From the NCBI GenBank assembly GCA_030156665.1, contig JASGMB010000019.1, positions 1 to 40,235 of the forward strand: a stretch of 40,235 nucleotides of DNA, written 5' to 3'. The translations under genes and the position numbers were made by a program. This document shows positions 1 through 8,036 of the stretch, piece by piece. Under the pieces are notes generated by a model, which saw only the letters and a list, made by a program, of their open reading frames with translations, did no database searches and was not told the origin of the DNA. The stretch comes from Clostridiales bacterium (GTDB lineage: Bacteria > Bacillota > Clostridia > SK-Y3). Each line of letters starts with the position of its first letter. Position 1 is the stretch's first letter.

Positions 1-120
1 TCTGGTATAATCTTGGTGGCGGAAAAACGCCGAAAATACAGGTTATTTCCGCCTAAAATGGGGTGTCCAGAGGGAGTAGGGGCCCCCATGTCAATAGGAT
101 CGTGGAATAAATGCGATCGG
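1..120. other. GC-richer non-coding block at the left edge
   Basis: No credible reading frame is seen. The block is richer in G and C than what follows and holds nested inverted repeats: GGCG at 17-20 can pair with CGCC at 27-30, and GGCGGAAA at 17-24 with TTTCCGCC at 46-53. A GGGGCCCCC run lies near 80-88. It could be the outer end of an insertion sequence or the tail of a structured RNA gene lying to the left. I do not recognise it firmly. Confidence 0.3.
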
Positions 121-205
121 GTCTGCACAAACATTATTACAGTTGATTTTGTAATAAAAAAAATTTGCCAACGTTTACTTGACAGTAACTGATAATGCTA
201 GAGTA

Positions 206-234
206 TTGACAGTTTTTTATGTTAGTGATATAAT
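206..234 (+). promoter_or_regulatory. sigma-A type promoter for rho
   Basis: A consensus -35 box TTGACA (206-211) and consensus -10 box TATAAT (229-234) are separated by exactly 17 bases. Transcription should begin near 241, giving a leader of about 165 bases before rho. A second TATAAT at 363-368 has no matching -35 box. Confidence 0.85.
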
Positions 235-291
235 TCCCAATGAAGTGTATAACCTATAATCCTTTCTGAGTATTTAAGACCATGTATTTAG

Positions 292-320
292 AACCTTCAA
301 TCTGAAGGTTTTACTTATTT
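292..320 (+). promoter_or_regulatory. hairpin in the rho leader, possible attenuator
   Basis: AACCTTCA (292-299) and TGAAGGTT (303-310) form a perfect 8-bp stem with a 3-base loop, followed by a T-rich but interrupted tract. It lies between the rho promoter and the start codon. rho is autoregulated in other bacteria, so premature termination here is plausible, but only the hairpin is seen. Confidence 0.4.
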
Positions 321-405
321 TATACTCTCCTTGGTATGGATTTCCCTTTTTTTGGTTATAACTATAATAGTGTAGAATAGCATAAGTATGATAAGGCGGT
401 GAAGT

Positions 406-2052
406 ATGGATAAAGATATCGATCTTAAGAAAAAGACGTTAGAAGATCTAAGATATATAGGAAAAATGATGGGTCTAAAGGGAATTTCCAGATTGAAAAA
501 AAATGAACTCATAGAAGTGATTTTACAACATGTAGAGCAAAATGAAGAATTTAAAGGTGAGGCATCCCTTGCAGATACATCGCTACAAAAGAATGAAGAA
601 GAGCAAAAGGTTAAAAAAAGAGGTCGTAAAAAGAAAACAGAAGATTCATCTGAACAGTTAGAGATACAGGACAAGTTAGTTGAGGATAGAGCTGAGGATA
701 AACAGAAAGCAGAAGATTTAAAAAGTGAACAAGAGAGTAAAAAAAATATAAAGACACCAACGGAAAAAGCCGTTGATTCAAAGGAATCCAATGAAGAAAC
801 GGAACTTGCATCCGATGACCTGATAAATCAAAAAAATATAGAAGAACAGGAAGTAGAGTCTGAAACAAAATCAGAATCTGGTCAAAGAGACCAGAAAAAA
901 CCGAATGACTATCCTGCAGCCTTTGAAAAGATAGAAAGTGACGACCCGGTGGGCGGGGTGTTGGAAGTACTCCCTGATGGGTACGGGTTTTTAAGAAGTG
1001 ATAATTATTTATCAGGTGCAAAAGATATTTATGTATCCCCTTCACAAATTCGTAGATTTAATTTAAAAACCGGAGATAAAATTATTGGTAAAGGTAGGAT
1101 ACCAAAAGAGGGAGAAAAGTTTCAAGCCCTTCTCTATGTGCAAACGGTGAATGGAGACCCTCCAGAAGTCGCAGCGCGACGAACACCTTTTGAAAACTTA
1201 ACCCCCATATATCCTGACGAACGTATTACATTGGAAACTGGTCCAAGAGAATTAGCGATGAGACTTATCGATTTAATTGCACCTCTTGGTAAAGGTCAAA
1301 GAGGAATGATTGTGGCTCCACCAAAAGCGGGAAAAACAGTTCTTTTAAAAAAGATAGCCAATAGTATTTCTATCAATTATCCTGATATTGAATTAATTGT
1401 TTTATTAATAGACGAACGTCCTGAAGAAGTTACTGATATGCAGCGGTCTATCAGAGGTGAAGTAATATATTCAACTTTTGATGAGGTGCCGGAACATCAT
1501 ATAAAAGTTGCTGAGATGGTGTTAGAACGGGCGCAGAGATTAGTAGAACAGAATAAGGATGTTGTCGTACTGCTTGATAGTATTACTCGACTTGCTAGAG
1601 CATATAACTTGACAATTCCTCCAACAGGAAGAACCCTTTCGGGTGGTTTAGACCCAGGAGCATTACACAAACCCAAGAGATTTTTCGGTGCAGCGAGAAA
1701 TATTGAAAACGGGGGAAGCCTTACAATATTAGCGACAGCGCTCATTGAAACAGGTAGCCGAATGGACGATGTAATATTTGAAGAGTTTAAAGGTACTGGT
1801 AATATGGAATTACACCTGGATAGACGTCTATCTGAAAAAAGAATTTTCCCAGCGATAGATATTAATAAATCAGGAACTCGAAAAGAAGAACTTTTACTTT
1901 CACAAAAAGAAATGGAGACAATTTGGACAATTAGAAAAGCTCTGAGTAATCAAGGAACAGCCGAGGTTACTGAAACGCTGATCAATCGTTTGATGACAAC
2001 CAAAACGAATGAAGAATTTGTAAATAATATTATCAACGCTTTTGATAGATAG
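406..2052 (+). CDS. rho: Transcription termination factor Rho with long charged N-terminal insertion
   Basis: Hexameric RNA-dependent ATPase/helicase that releases RNA polymerase from untranslated transcripts. Residues 1-45 are the helical Rho N-terminal domain. Residues about 46-178 are a low-complexity insertion very rich in Lys, Glu, Asp, Ser and Gln. The cold-shock-like RNA-binding domain follows (GYGFLRS near 192-198, [12 protein letters not shown] near 207). The ATPase core has Walker A APPKAGKT (304-311), Walker B VVVLLDS (386-392), the Q-loop [10 protein letters not shown] and the R-loop KGTGNMEL. At 548 residues it is about 130 longer than E. coli Rho, all of it in the insertion. AAGGCGGTG at 393-401 supports the ATG at 406. 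Insertions at this place are known in clostridial and actinobacterial Rho proteins. rpmE follows, but has its own promoter. Confidence 0.97.
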   Translation: MDKDIDLKKKTLEDLRYIGKMMGLKGISRLKKNELIEVILQHVEQNEEFKGEASLADTSLQKNEEEQKVKKRGRKKKTEDSSEQLEIQDKLVEDRAEDKQKAEDLKSEQESKKNIKTPTEKAVDSKESNEETELASDDLINQKNIEEQEVESETKSESGQRDQKKPNDYPAAFEKIESDDPVGGVLEVLPDGYGFLRSDNYLSGAKDIYVSPSQIRRFNLKTGDKIIGKGRIPKEGEKFQALLYVQTVNGDPPEVAARRTPFENLTPIYPDERITLETGPRELAMRLIDLIAPLGKGQRGMIVAPPKAGKTVLLKKIANSISINYPDIELIVLLIDERPEEVTDMQRSIRGEVIYSTFDEVPEHHIKVAEMVLERAQRLVEQNKDVVVLLDSITRLARAYNLTIPPTGRTLSGGLDPGALHKPKRFFGAARNIENGGSLTILATALIETGSRMDDVIFEEFKGTGNMELHLDRRLSEKRIFPAIDINKSGTRKEELLLSQKEMETIWTIRKALSNQGTAEVTETLINRLMTTKTNEEFVNNIINAFDR

Positions 2053-2124
2053 AAAATCAGTTTGCGTAGTTAACCGTAGTGAGTAGTATTTTGTGCGTAA
2101 TTTAACTATTTGGAAAATTATAAG

Positions 2125-2153
2125 TTGCAAAAACATTAATTTTATGGTAGAAT
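2125..2153 (+). promoter_or_regulatory. promoter for rpmE
   Basis: TTGCAA (2125-2130) and TAGAAT (2148-2153) are spaced 17 bases apart, about 75 bases upstream of the rpmE start. Ribosomal protein L31 can therefore be made independently of rho. Confidence 0.65.
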
Positions 2154-2226
2154 ATCATTTGTTGTCAAAAGAACTTTATATATTAACATATAAGTGTCAT
2201 TGAACGCTGGAGAAAGAGGTGAAAAA

Positions 2227-2439
2227 ATGAAAGAAGGAATTCATCCAAAATACGAAGAAACTGTAATCAAATGTGCGTGTGGAGAAATAATTCCTACTGC
2301 TTCTACTAAAAAGGATATTCACGTAGAAATATGTTCAAAGTGTCATCCTTTCTTTACCGGAAAGCAGAAACTTGTTGACACCGGAGGACGTGTTGAGAAA
2401 TTTAGAAGAAAATTTGGTTTAACTGACGATAATAAATAA
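2227..2439 (+). CDS. rpmE: 50S ribosomal protein L31 (zinc-binding type)
   Basis: Small ribosomal protein at the 50S-30S interface. At 70 residues from the ATG at 2227 it has the usual length. The in-frame start at 2194 would add 11 residues not typical of L31, while GGAGAAAGAGGTG just upstream of 2227 is a strong ribosome binding site. Cysteines in KCACG and CSKCHPF mark the zinc-binding C+ form rather than the zinc-free YtiA paralogue. The C-terminal end [12 protein letters not shown] is typical. A strong terminator follows within 3 bases, so the conserved downstream genes (DUF1385, prmC) are no longer in the same transcript. Confidence 0.96.
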   Translation: MKEGIHPKYEETVIKCACGEIIPTASTKKDIHVEICSKCHPFFTGKQKLVDTGGRVEKFRRKFGLTDDNK

Positions 2440-2441
2440 TG

Positions 2442-2481
2442 AATAAGATTAGAGAAATATTTCTCTAATCTTATTTTTTTT
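2442..2481 (+). terminator. Rho-independent terminator after rpmE
   Basis: A perfect 16-base inverted repeat (2442-2457 with 2460-2475) runs into eight T residues. It closes the rho-rpmE unit and marks the left limit of the inserted island. Confidence 0.92.
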
Positions 2482-2654
2482 GTAAGTATATATACAAAGT
2501 ATGTAGTAGTATTCATTAAAGGCACCTCTTTTGATTTAAGTTAAAAAATGAGATTGCCACAATCAGAAAACCAGAGAAGGCATTGCTGCCTTCCTAGCTT
2601 CTAAAACATCTCCACCATCACAACAGTTAAATATATCCTAAATCTTTGGTGTCA

Positions 2655-2946
2655 ATGAGGACAGCTACAGTTATATTAAAAAATGGGGAAGCTCAAATTA
2701 CCTTAGAGTATAATTTTTATTAGTAAAAGTAAAAGGAAGAGGCAAAATACCTCTTCTTTAACCAAAAAAAAGGGACTAATAGCCCCAGACCAGGCATTGT
2801 TTTGGACAGATGAATGGCAAGAGGGCGAAAGGGAAGTTGACAAGGATTTAAAGGCGGGTCGAGTAAAGACGTTTGAGATTAATAGCCCAGAGGATATTAA
2901 AAAGTTTTTGCACAAACTCAATGAGGATAAAAATAAAGACCGATAA
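2655..2946 (+). pseudogene. decayed AbrB/VapB-type antitoxin gene
   Basis: Reading back from the stop at 2944-2946, the frame gives WTDEWQEGEREVDKDLKAG then RVKTF, an acidic tail typical of AbrB/MazE/VapB-class antitoxin or regulator proteins (residues that wrap a cognate toxin). This frame has no start codon preceded by the expected DNA-binding half. In another frame an ATG at 2655 opens MRTATVILKNGEAQITLEY, which resembles the first AbrB beta-hairpin, and stops at 2721. The total span of about 97 codons fits one gene of this family broken by a frameshift and changes in the middle. No toxin gene is adjacent. The tail assignment is fairly firm; linking the head to it is inference. Confidence 0.5.
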
Positions 2947-2964
2947 CACCGGTCTTCATTTTTT
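2936..2964 (+). terminator. terminator overlapping the end of the antitoxin remnant
   Basis: AAGACCG (2936-2942) pairs with CGGTCTT (2950-2956) around a 7-base loop, followed by six T residues. The remnant's stop codon lies in the loop. An intact terminator supports this having been a real transcription unit. Confidence 0.8.
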
Positions 2965-3230
2965 GCCAAACAATATAAACATTTTATGTTAATCACTACT
3001 TATTATTTTTACTACGAGTCTGAATTATACATGCCAGCCTAATAATAAAATATTAACATATAATTTTGGACTATCTATTTTCGTTTTTTAATTTTTTACA
3101 TAATGCGTTAGAAATTTCCTTTTGACCATATATAATTATATAATATGGACCACAATTTTAGTCGATAAAATTAAAGAAGGAAAGTAAAAAAGTATTACTA
3201 AGGGCGTATATTTTTTATTTGAAGAATATT

Positions 3231-3400
3231 ATGGAAATAACGTTGCGGAAAGGCTTAGAGCCTGTTAACGCAGCGGATGAAAAGTCGCATCACTTGTTTG
3301 AGCAACAGCGAATTTGATGTCTTTATTGGGGACATTCCTCGACGAAGGAGAGGAGTGTTCCCTGACCTTAGATGCAAGTTTATAGGATCTTAGCCTTGTA
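3231..3400 (+). other. structured, GC-richer block upstream of the methyltransferase gene; unidentified
   Basis: The 477 bases between 3000 and 3477 hold no recognised gene. Within them, 3231-3400 is richer in G and C than its flanks and can fold. GTTGCG (3242-3247) pairs with CGCAGC (3269-3274) around a GGCT/AGCC hairpin, and 3328-3340 pairs with 3350-3362 as a 13-bp stem with two G-T pairs. A 28-codon frame from 3231 ends SHHLFEQQRI; it may be chance. It could be a small structured RNA, a dispersed repeat or a leader of the gene at 3477. Confidence 0.35.
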
Positions 3401-3476
3401 GTTCCGTCATTAGAAAAATATTTTTCAAACAAATTAAATGCCCCCTATTACTAATAGCAACTGGAGGAATAATTTA

Positions 3477-4448
3477 ATGAATGATAAAATTAAATGTTTA
3501 ATTTGTAATCAAAACTTTGAAAGGAAGAATGATTACTTGATTCATTTTAAAGATAAACATATTAAACAATATAATATATTCATGGATAGATTATTAAATT
3601 TAGATGATACTGGTTACATAATTGAAGAAAATAATGGAGAAACTGGCCTGGAAGCAATTCCTACAGTTAAAGAAGAAGGTAGTTCATATACAGCAAAAAA
3701 CTCTATCAAAATAACGACTTGGGAACCAAACATTTTTAAAATGGAAGCAACTACTATTTGGAGTTTTCCGAATAGAGGGTATTGGGCAACACATAATCCT
3801 AAGTATAGAGGGAATTGGTCTCCATATATACCAAGAAACATTATATTAAGATATTCTACAGAAGGTGATTATGTTTTAGACCAATTTCTCGGAAGTGGAA
3901 CCACTTTAATAGAAGCTAAATTATTAAACAGAAGAGGAATAGGGATTGATATTAATCGTAAGGCATTAAAAATAGCTGAAAGCAGTCTTAATTTCAAGAA
4001 AGAAGATTATTTTGAACCTAAAATTGTACAAGGAGATGCAAGGGATCTTAACTTTATTAAAGATAATAGTATAGATTTAATATGTACCCATCCACCATAT
4101 GCTAACATTATAAAATATAGTAAAAACATTGCTGGGGATTTATCCCTTTGTGATATAGATGAATTTTTGGAGGGTATGGTTAAAGTTTCCACTGAAAGCT
4201 ATAGAGTGTTAAAACCAAACAAATATTGTGCAATTCTAATGGGGGATACTAGAAGAAAAAAACATATGTTTCCTTTAGGATTTAAAGTGATGGAAGTATT
4301 TTTGAGTGCTGGCTTTGTATTAAAGGAAATTGCTATTAAAGAACAGCATAATTGCAAGGCTACAGAGTTTTGGTATAAGAAAAGCATAGATTACAATTTT
4401 CTATTGATTGCACATGAATACTTATTTATATTTAGAAAGCCGGAGTGA
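3477..4448 (+). CDS. C2H2 zinc-finger DNA amino-methyltransferase (N4-cytosine/N6-adenine)
   Basis: S-adenosylmethionine-dependent DNA methyltransferase, most likely the protecting enzyme of the restriction system encoded next door. From the ATG at 3477, supported by GGAGG at 3463-3467, it has 323 residues. An N-terminal CX2CX12HX4H zinc finger (C7, C10, H23, H28) precedes the catalytic domain. The motif X-like RGNWSPYIPRNI (111-122) comes before motif I FLGSGTT (137-143) and the motif IV variant HPPYANIIKYS (205-215), where HPPY replaces DPPY. The order X-I-IV suggests the gamma arrangement. The gene runs toward the endonuclease gene on the opposite strand. Fusion of a C2H2 finger to such a domain is unusual; it may help find the target. 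Target sequence and N4/N6 choice cannot be read from the sequence. Confidence 0.82.
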   Translation: MNDKIKCLICNQNFERKNDYLIHFKDKHIKQYNIFMDRLLNLDDTGYIIEENNGETGLEAIPTVKEEGSSYTAKNSIKITTWEPNIFKMEATTIWSFPNRGYWATHNPKYRGNWSPYIPRNIILRYSTEGDYVLDQFLGSGTTLIEAKLLNRRGIGIDINRKALKIAESSLNFKKEDYFEPKIVQGDARDLNFIKDNSIDLICTHPPYANIIKYSKNIAGDLSLCDIDEFLEGMVKVSTESYRVLKPNKYCAILMGDTRRKKHMFPLGFKVMEVFLSAGFVLKEIAIKEQHNCKATEFWYKKSIDYNFLLIAHEYLFIFRKPE

Positions 4449-4489
4449 TAAACATTACTAATGACACAAGCGGCGTATAAATTCAAAAT

Positions 4490-4526
4490 AAAAGTACAAC
4501 TTTTCATTGTGAAAAGTTGTACTTTT
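4490..4526. terminator. bidirectional terminator between convergent restriction-modification genes
   Basis: A perfect 16-bp stem (4490-4505 with 4511-4526) has a 5-base loop and ends in AAAA/TTTT on each side, so it can stop transcription from either direction. A smaller hairpin AGGG/CCCT (4539-4549) followed by eight T residues at 4552-4559 may add a second stop for rightward transcripts. Confidence 0.72.
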
Positions 4527-4581
4527 GACGGCTGAAAAAGGGAGACCCTGATTTTTTTTAATGCATCTTTTATGCTAATAG

Positions 4582-5874
4582 TCAACGCTGCAAGTCCAAA
4601 ATCCAATTTATCCAGCTTGCTATGGTAGAGGCTCTTCTATAAAACGTGCTTTCCGCTTCGACTTGGTAAAGGTCGCATTTCTTCATAATGTTCACTATTT
4701 CGCCCTTTGTGGGCATCTCACTGCGCTGTAAATAAAGCCTTAATGTTTCGCTAAAAACTTTATGCTTTAAAACGGTCTCAACGAATTTGAGTTGCCTTGT
4801 CTTATACTTGGAACGAACAATTCTCTGGCCTTCCTCGGTCAATGAAAATACGATTTGACCATTTTCCTTATGCTTGGATATTAAACCAAGATAGCGGCCT
4901 GCGTCAGTATAGTAATTGGTCTGCCTCGGATCAAAAGCATAATTTAAGGTTATATCGTCCCGAGTCATGTTGCCCTGTGAAAGCAATTCACAAAGGTTTA
5001 TTATCCGTTTGAAGCTGTCGGCTTGCGGAAATGCTACTTCTGGTTCTTCAATATAGCGAACCTGGTCCAAAACTGCAACTATATCATCCAAGCAGATTTC
5101 AACAGCCTCTATGCTGTAATTTTTCTGCTTTACCAGCACTAAAGAGTTGTAATTCTCTGGGTCTTGGAATTCGTACTCATAGAGGTTAAAAATACCATTC
5201 GAATAAACCAAAAACACCGGCGTAATTTTCTTTGAAACCTTGCTATTCCAAAGCCTGTAAGGGTAGTAAAGCTGTCTTATTAAGAAATCGTCTGATATGA
5301 AGTTTTTCGCTTCTATGAGGGCCAACTGCCTTATGCCTTCATATCCTCCATCTATTTCCATTTGTGAATTTACCACTTTAACCGGCACGTTGGAATTGGT
5401 TGTTATATTACGTATGTAGAAGGAGAAGGTATCGGAACTCATCCTACCGCTTACCGTTGGCATAAGTTCTTCGTCCTCTAGGAAATCTGCAAGAATGTTG
5501 GAAACGTAGGCACAATTTATGGCTATGGCCTCGCTGGTTATGTTTTTGTAATCGATACTTTCGATATACTCTGGGAAGGAAGCCCTTGTGATTTTATCGT
5601 CCAGCTGTTCAAAATCCTTATAAGCTTCAAACTTTGAAATAATATAACTACCTCTTGTAATGGGTAGAATAGCCAAGTTGTTGTCAGAGAATAGCTTCGG
5701 AAGATTTATGCGGTGGTCGAACTTTGTCATTAACCTTGCTTCTCTGAACTCGTTGATTTGCGTTGCTGTAATTTCAAAATATCCGTTGCGTTCTATATGG
5801 TCCAATATTTTGTACTTGCTAAATAACTGAACCCATGCCCTATCGTTTTTCGTTATCTCGCTACTGTTACTCAA
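4582..5874 (-). CDS. Type II restriction endonuclease, PD-(D/E)XK fold (putative)
   Basis: Predicted restriction enzyme of 430 residues. The central part has EIDGGYEG followed by LALIEAKN, giving D175 then E188-x-K190, the spacing of a PD-(D/E)XK nuclease site, followed by QLYYPYRLW. The C-terminal third (from about residue 290) looks like winged-helix DNA-binding segments. The start overlaps the end of the Dam-type methyltransferase gene by 8 bases, so the two are translationally coupled and methyltransferase is made first, the usual order in such systems. Restriction enzymes diverge quickly, so the call rests on the active-site pattern and on being flanked by two methyltransferases. Recognition site unknown. 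Confidence 0.75.
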   Translation of the reverse strand: MSNSSEITKNDRAWVQLFSKYKILDHIERNGYFEITATQINEFREARLMTKFDHRINLPKLFSDNNLAILPITRGSYIISKFEAYKDFEQLDDKITRASFPEYIESIDYKNITSEAIAINCAYVSNILADFLEDEELMPTVSGRMSSDTFSFYIRNITTNSNVPVKVVNSQMEIDGGYEGIRQLALIEAKNFISDDFLIRQLYYPYRLWNSKVSKKITPVFLVYSNGIFNLYEYEFQDPENYNSLVLVKQKNYSIEAVEICLDDIVAVLDQVRYIEEPEVAFPQADSFKRIINLCELLSQGNMTRDDITLNYAFDPRQTNYYTDAGRYLGLISKHKENGQIVFSLTEEGQRIVRSKYKTRQLKFVETVLKHKVFSETLRLYLQRSEMPTKGEIVNIMKKCDLYQVEAESTFYRRASTIASWINWILDLQR

Positions 5875-6703
5875 AATTCATCACCAACACTTCGTCAATT
5901 TCGCCCCTCTTGTCAGGCTTGGAGTTAATGACTCTTTTGGCCTGTATTACTTCGATTTTGTAGTCTTTATAAAGATCCTTTATAAAATCCGTAGCCGAAT
6001 TTGAAAGCAGGAACTTTATGCCCTTTTCATTTAGCTTATCACACATCTTTTTGAGTCGTACTTGTTCATTACGGTCAAAGCCGCCCTTGTCGTATCCTGT
6101 GAAGCTGGCAGTGTCAGAAACCGGGTCATACGGTGGATCAAGATAGACAAAGGCTCCTTTTCTTGCTTTTTTTAAAACTTCCTCGAAATCCGTATGCATA
6201 AAAGTAATTTGGGCTTTGTTGAAATAGTTACTAACGGCCCTTAAGGTGATTTCATTTACAATGTTAGGGTTCTTATAGTTTCCAAATGGCGTATTGAATT
6301 GCCCAGCCTTATTTACCCTAAACAGGCCATTATAGCATGTCTTATTTAGGTAAATTATCCTTGAGGCCCTTTGGACCGGAGTAAGCCGGTTATATTGTTC
6401 TTTATCTCGGTCCAGTTCCCTTATTTTATAAAAATAGGCTTCTTCATTCCTGTGCTGTTTTAGGTCTTCGATTAATTCATCAACGTTGTTTTTTATTACT
6501 TCGTAAAGATTCATTAACTCGGCGTTTATATCATTTATAACAGCCTTCTTTGGCTGCAGTTCAAATAAAACAGCACCGCCGCCCAAAAAGGGTTCGTAGT
6601 AGGTTGAAAAGCTTTTTGGAATGTATTTTGTTATTTGATCTATAATTTGCCGCTTTCCTCCCACCCATTTCACTACAGGTGTAACTAACTTGTTAATTGC
6701 CAT
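5867..6703 (-). CDS. Dam-type N6-adenine DNA methyltransferase
   Basis: Class D12 (Dam/DpnM) adenine methyltransferase of 278 residues, full length for the family. Motif X is VVKWVGGKRQ (10-19), motif I is YYEPFLGGGAVLFE (35-48), and catalytic motif IV is DPPYDP (189-194). RIIYLNKTCYNGLFRVN is the typical central segment. It protects the host's own sites from the coupled endonuclease downstream. Dam relatives often modify GATC, but restriction-modification members vary. AGAGGG just before the start acts as ribosome binding site. With the other methyltransferase at 3477 the system has two amino-methyltransferases for one endonuclease, as in systems with asymmetric sites or in DpnII-like loci. 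Confidence 0.93.
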   Translation of the reverse strand: MAINKLVTPVVKWVGGKRQIIDQITKYIPKSFSTYYEPFLGGGAVLFELQPKKAVINDINAELMNLYEVIKNNVDELIEDLKQHRNEEAYFYKIRELDRDKEQYNRLTPVQRASRIIYLNKTCYNGLFRVNKAGQFNTPFGNYKNPNIVNEITLRAVSNYFNKAQITFMHTDFEEVLKKARKGAFVYLDPPYDPVSDTASFTGYDKGGFDRNEQVRLKKMCDKLNEKGIKFLLSNSATDFIKDLYKDYKIEVIQAKRVINSKPDKRGEIDEVLVMNFE

Positions 6704-7091
6704 TTATAATCCCTCTACTTTCAAACTCTATTCTATCAAAAATTTGTCCTAAATGGTACAATTTTAATGTAATTTTGTTCAGACCAAGTATAGTCTTTTT
6801 TGGTCTCCCGAGTGTTCTAACTGAACTTTAACCAGACTTTGACTGGGCTTGTGTTTCACTAAAGCCAAAAGTTATTTAAACTAATGAATTAATAGATTTG
6901 GATATTTACGTATTATGGCTAAAACCGAAATAACATTTCATTCATTTAAGATTATAAACTATGGTAACCAATACGCAAAATTTATAAGTAGACTTCCAAA
7001 ACTAATATAAACATAAAAATAACAGATATTGAAGTAATATATAATATCTGTTATTATAAAAATACGAACATTAGAAAAGAGGTATTTATAT
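6704..7091. other. intergenic region with a 13-bp inverted repeat before yqhQ
   Basis: No gene is seen in these 388 bases between divergent genes. A perfect 13-base inverted repeat, AATAACAGATATT at 7018-7030 and its complement at 7043-7055, sits about 20 bases before the yqhQ ribosome binding site. It may be an operator, a leader hairpin, or a terminator for leftward transcripts (the minus strand reads TTATTTTTATG after the stem). No convincing promoter pair was found. Confidence 0.4.
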
Positions 7092-8036
7092 ATGGAAAAC
7101 GATAAAAAAATCGTACCAAATTCTATAGGTGGCCAGGCGGTAATTGAAGGGGTAATGATGCGAGGCCCTAAAGAGATAGCAACAGCCGTTAGAACGCCGG
7201 AAGGCGAAATTACAGTGGATAAGAAGCCAATACAATCTCTCAGTATGAAATGTAAATTTTTAAAAGCACCTATTTTACGTGGTGTGATTGCTTTCTTTGA
7301 ATCTATGGCCATTGGTATAAAGTCGTTAATGTTTTCAGCAGAATTTTATGATATTGAAGATGAAGAACAAGCACCGTCTAAATTTGATAAATTTTTAGAG
7401 AAAATATTTGGAAATAAACTTCAAGATGCGTTAATATATTTTTCAGTAGCGATAGCACTAATATTTGGGATTGGTTTATTTATACTTCTTCCTACCGTTG
7501 TAGTAGGCTTTGTCAAAAAGCTAGTAGAGAATCATATTATTGCAAATTTTGCTGAAGGGGTATTGAGAATAATAATATTTTTGACATATATTATAATGAT
7601 TTCCCGGCTTAAGGATATACAGAGAGTATTCGAATATCACGGTGCAGAGCATAAGACCATTCACTGTTATGAACATGGTGAAGAACTTACTGTAGAAAAT
7701 GTAAGAAAATATACTACTTTGCATCCCAGATGTGGCACAAGTTTTTTACTAATTGTAATGATAGTAAGTATTATTATATTTTCGTTTATTTCCTGGGAAA
7801 ATATTTGGATACGTTTAGTGTTGAGATTACTGCTTTTACCATTGGTAGCAGGTATATCCTATGAAATCATTAAGTTTGCCGGACGAAGTGAACATCCTAT
7901 TACTTGTGCAATAAGCAAACCGGGTATGCTGCTGCAGAAATTCACAACCAGAGAGCCGGATGACAGCCAAATAGAAGTAGCCATTCAAGCATTAAAAAAT
8001 GTTTTGCCTCAAAGTAGAGAGGAAGATAAATGGTAA
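7092..8036 (+). CDS. yqhQ: DUF1385 membrane protein, YqhQ family
   Basis: Integral membrane protein of unknown biochemical role, conserved in Firmicutes next to prmC. It has 314 residues. The N-terminus has the family signature GGQAVIEGVMMRGP (14-27). Hydrophobic segments lie near residues 117-140, 155-172, 215-232 and 242-258. A polar, metal-ligand-like motif EYHGAEHKTIHCYEHG lies between them near 193-208, and HPRCGTSF near 219. AAAAGAGGT at 7075-7083 precedes the ATG. The stop overlaps the start of prmC (ATGGTAATG), so the two are translationally coupled. The restriction-modification island separates it from its usual upstream neighbour rpmE. Confidence 0.93.
   Translation: MENDKKIVPNSIGGQAVIEGVMMRGPKEIATAVRTPEGEITVDKKPIQSLSMKCKFLKAPILRGVIAFFESMAIGIKSLMFSAEFYDIEDEEQAPSKFDKFLEKIFGNKLQDALIYFSVAIALIFGIGLFILLPTVVVGFVKKLVENHIIANFAEGVLRIIIFLTYIIMISRLKDIQRVFEYHGAEHKTIHCYEHGEELTVENVRKYTTLHPRCGTSFLLIVMIVSIIIFSFISWENIWIRLVLRLLLLPLVAGISYEIIKFAGRSEHPITCAISKPGMLLQKFTTREPDDSQIEVAIQALKNVLPQSREEDKW

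Noticed and set aside
2703-2996. 97-residue minus-strand frame
   Set aside because: It is antisense to the antitoxin remnant and its terminator; the plus strand explains the coding signal.
4391-4606. 71-residue frame on the minus strand between the restriction-modification genes
   Set aside because: It spans the bidirectional terminator and overlaps the ends of two real genes; no ribosome binding site or family feature.
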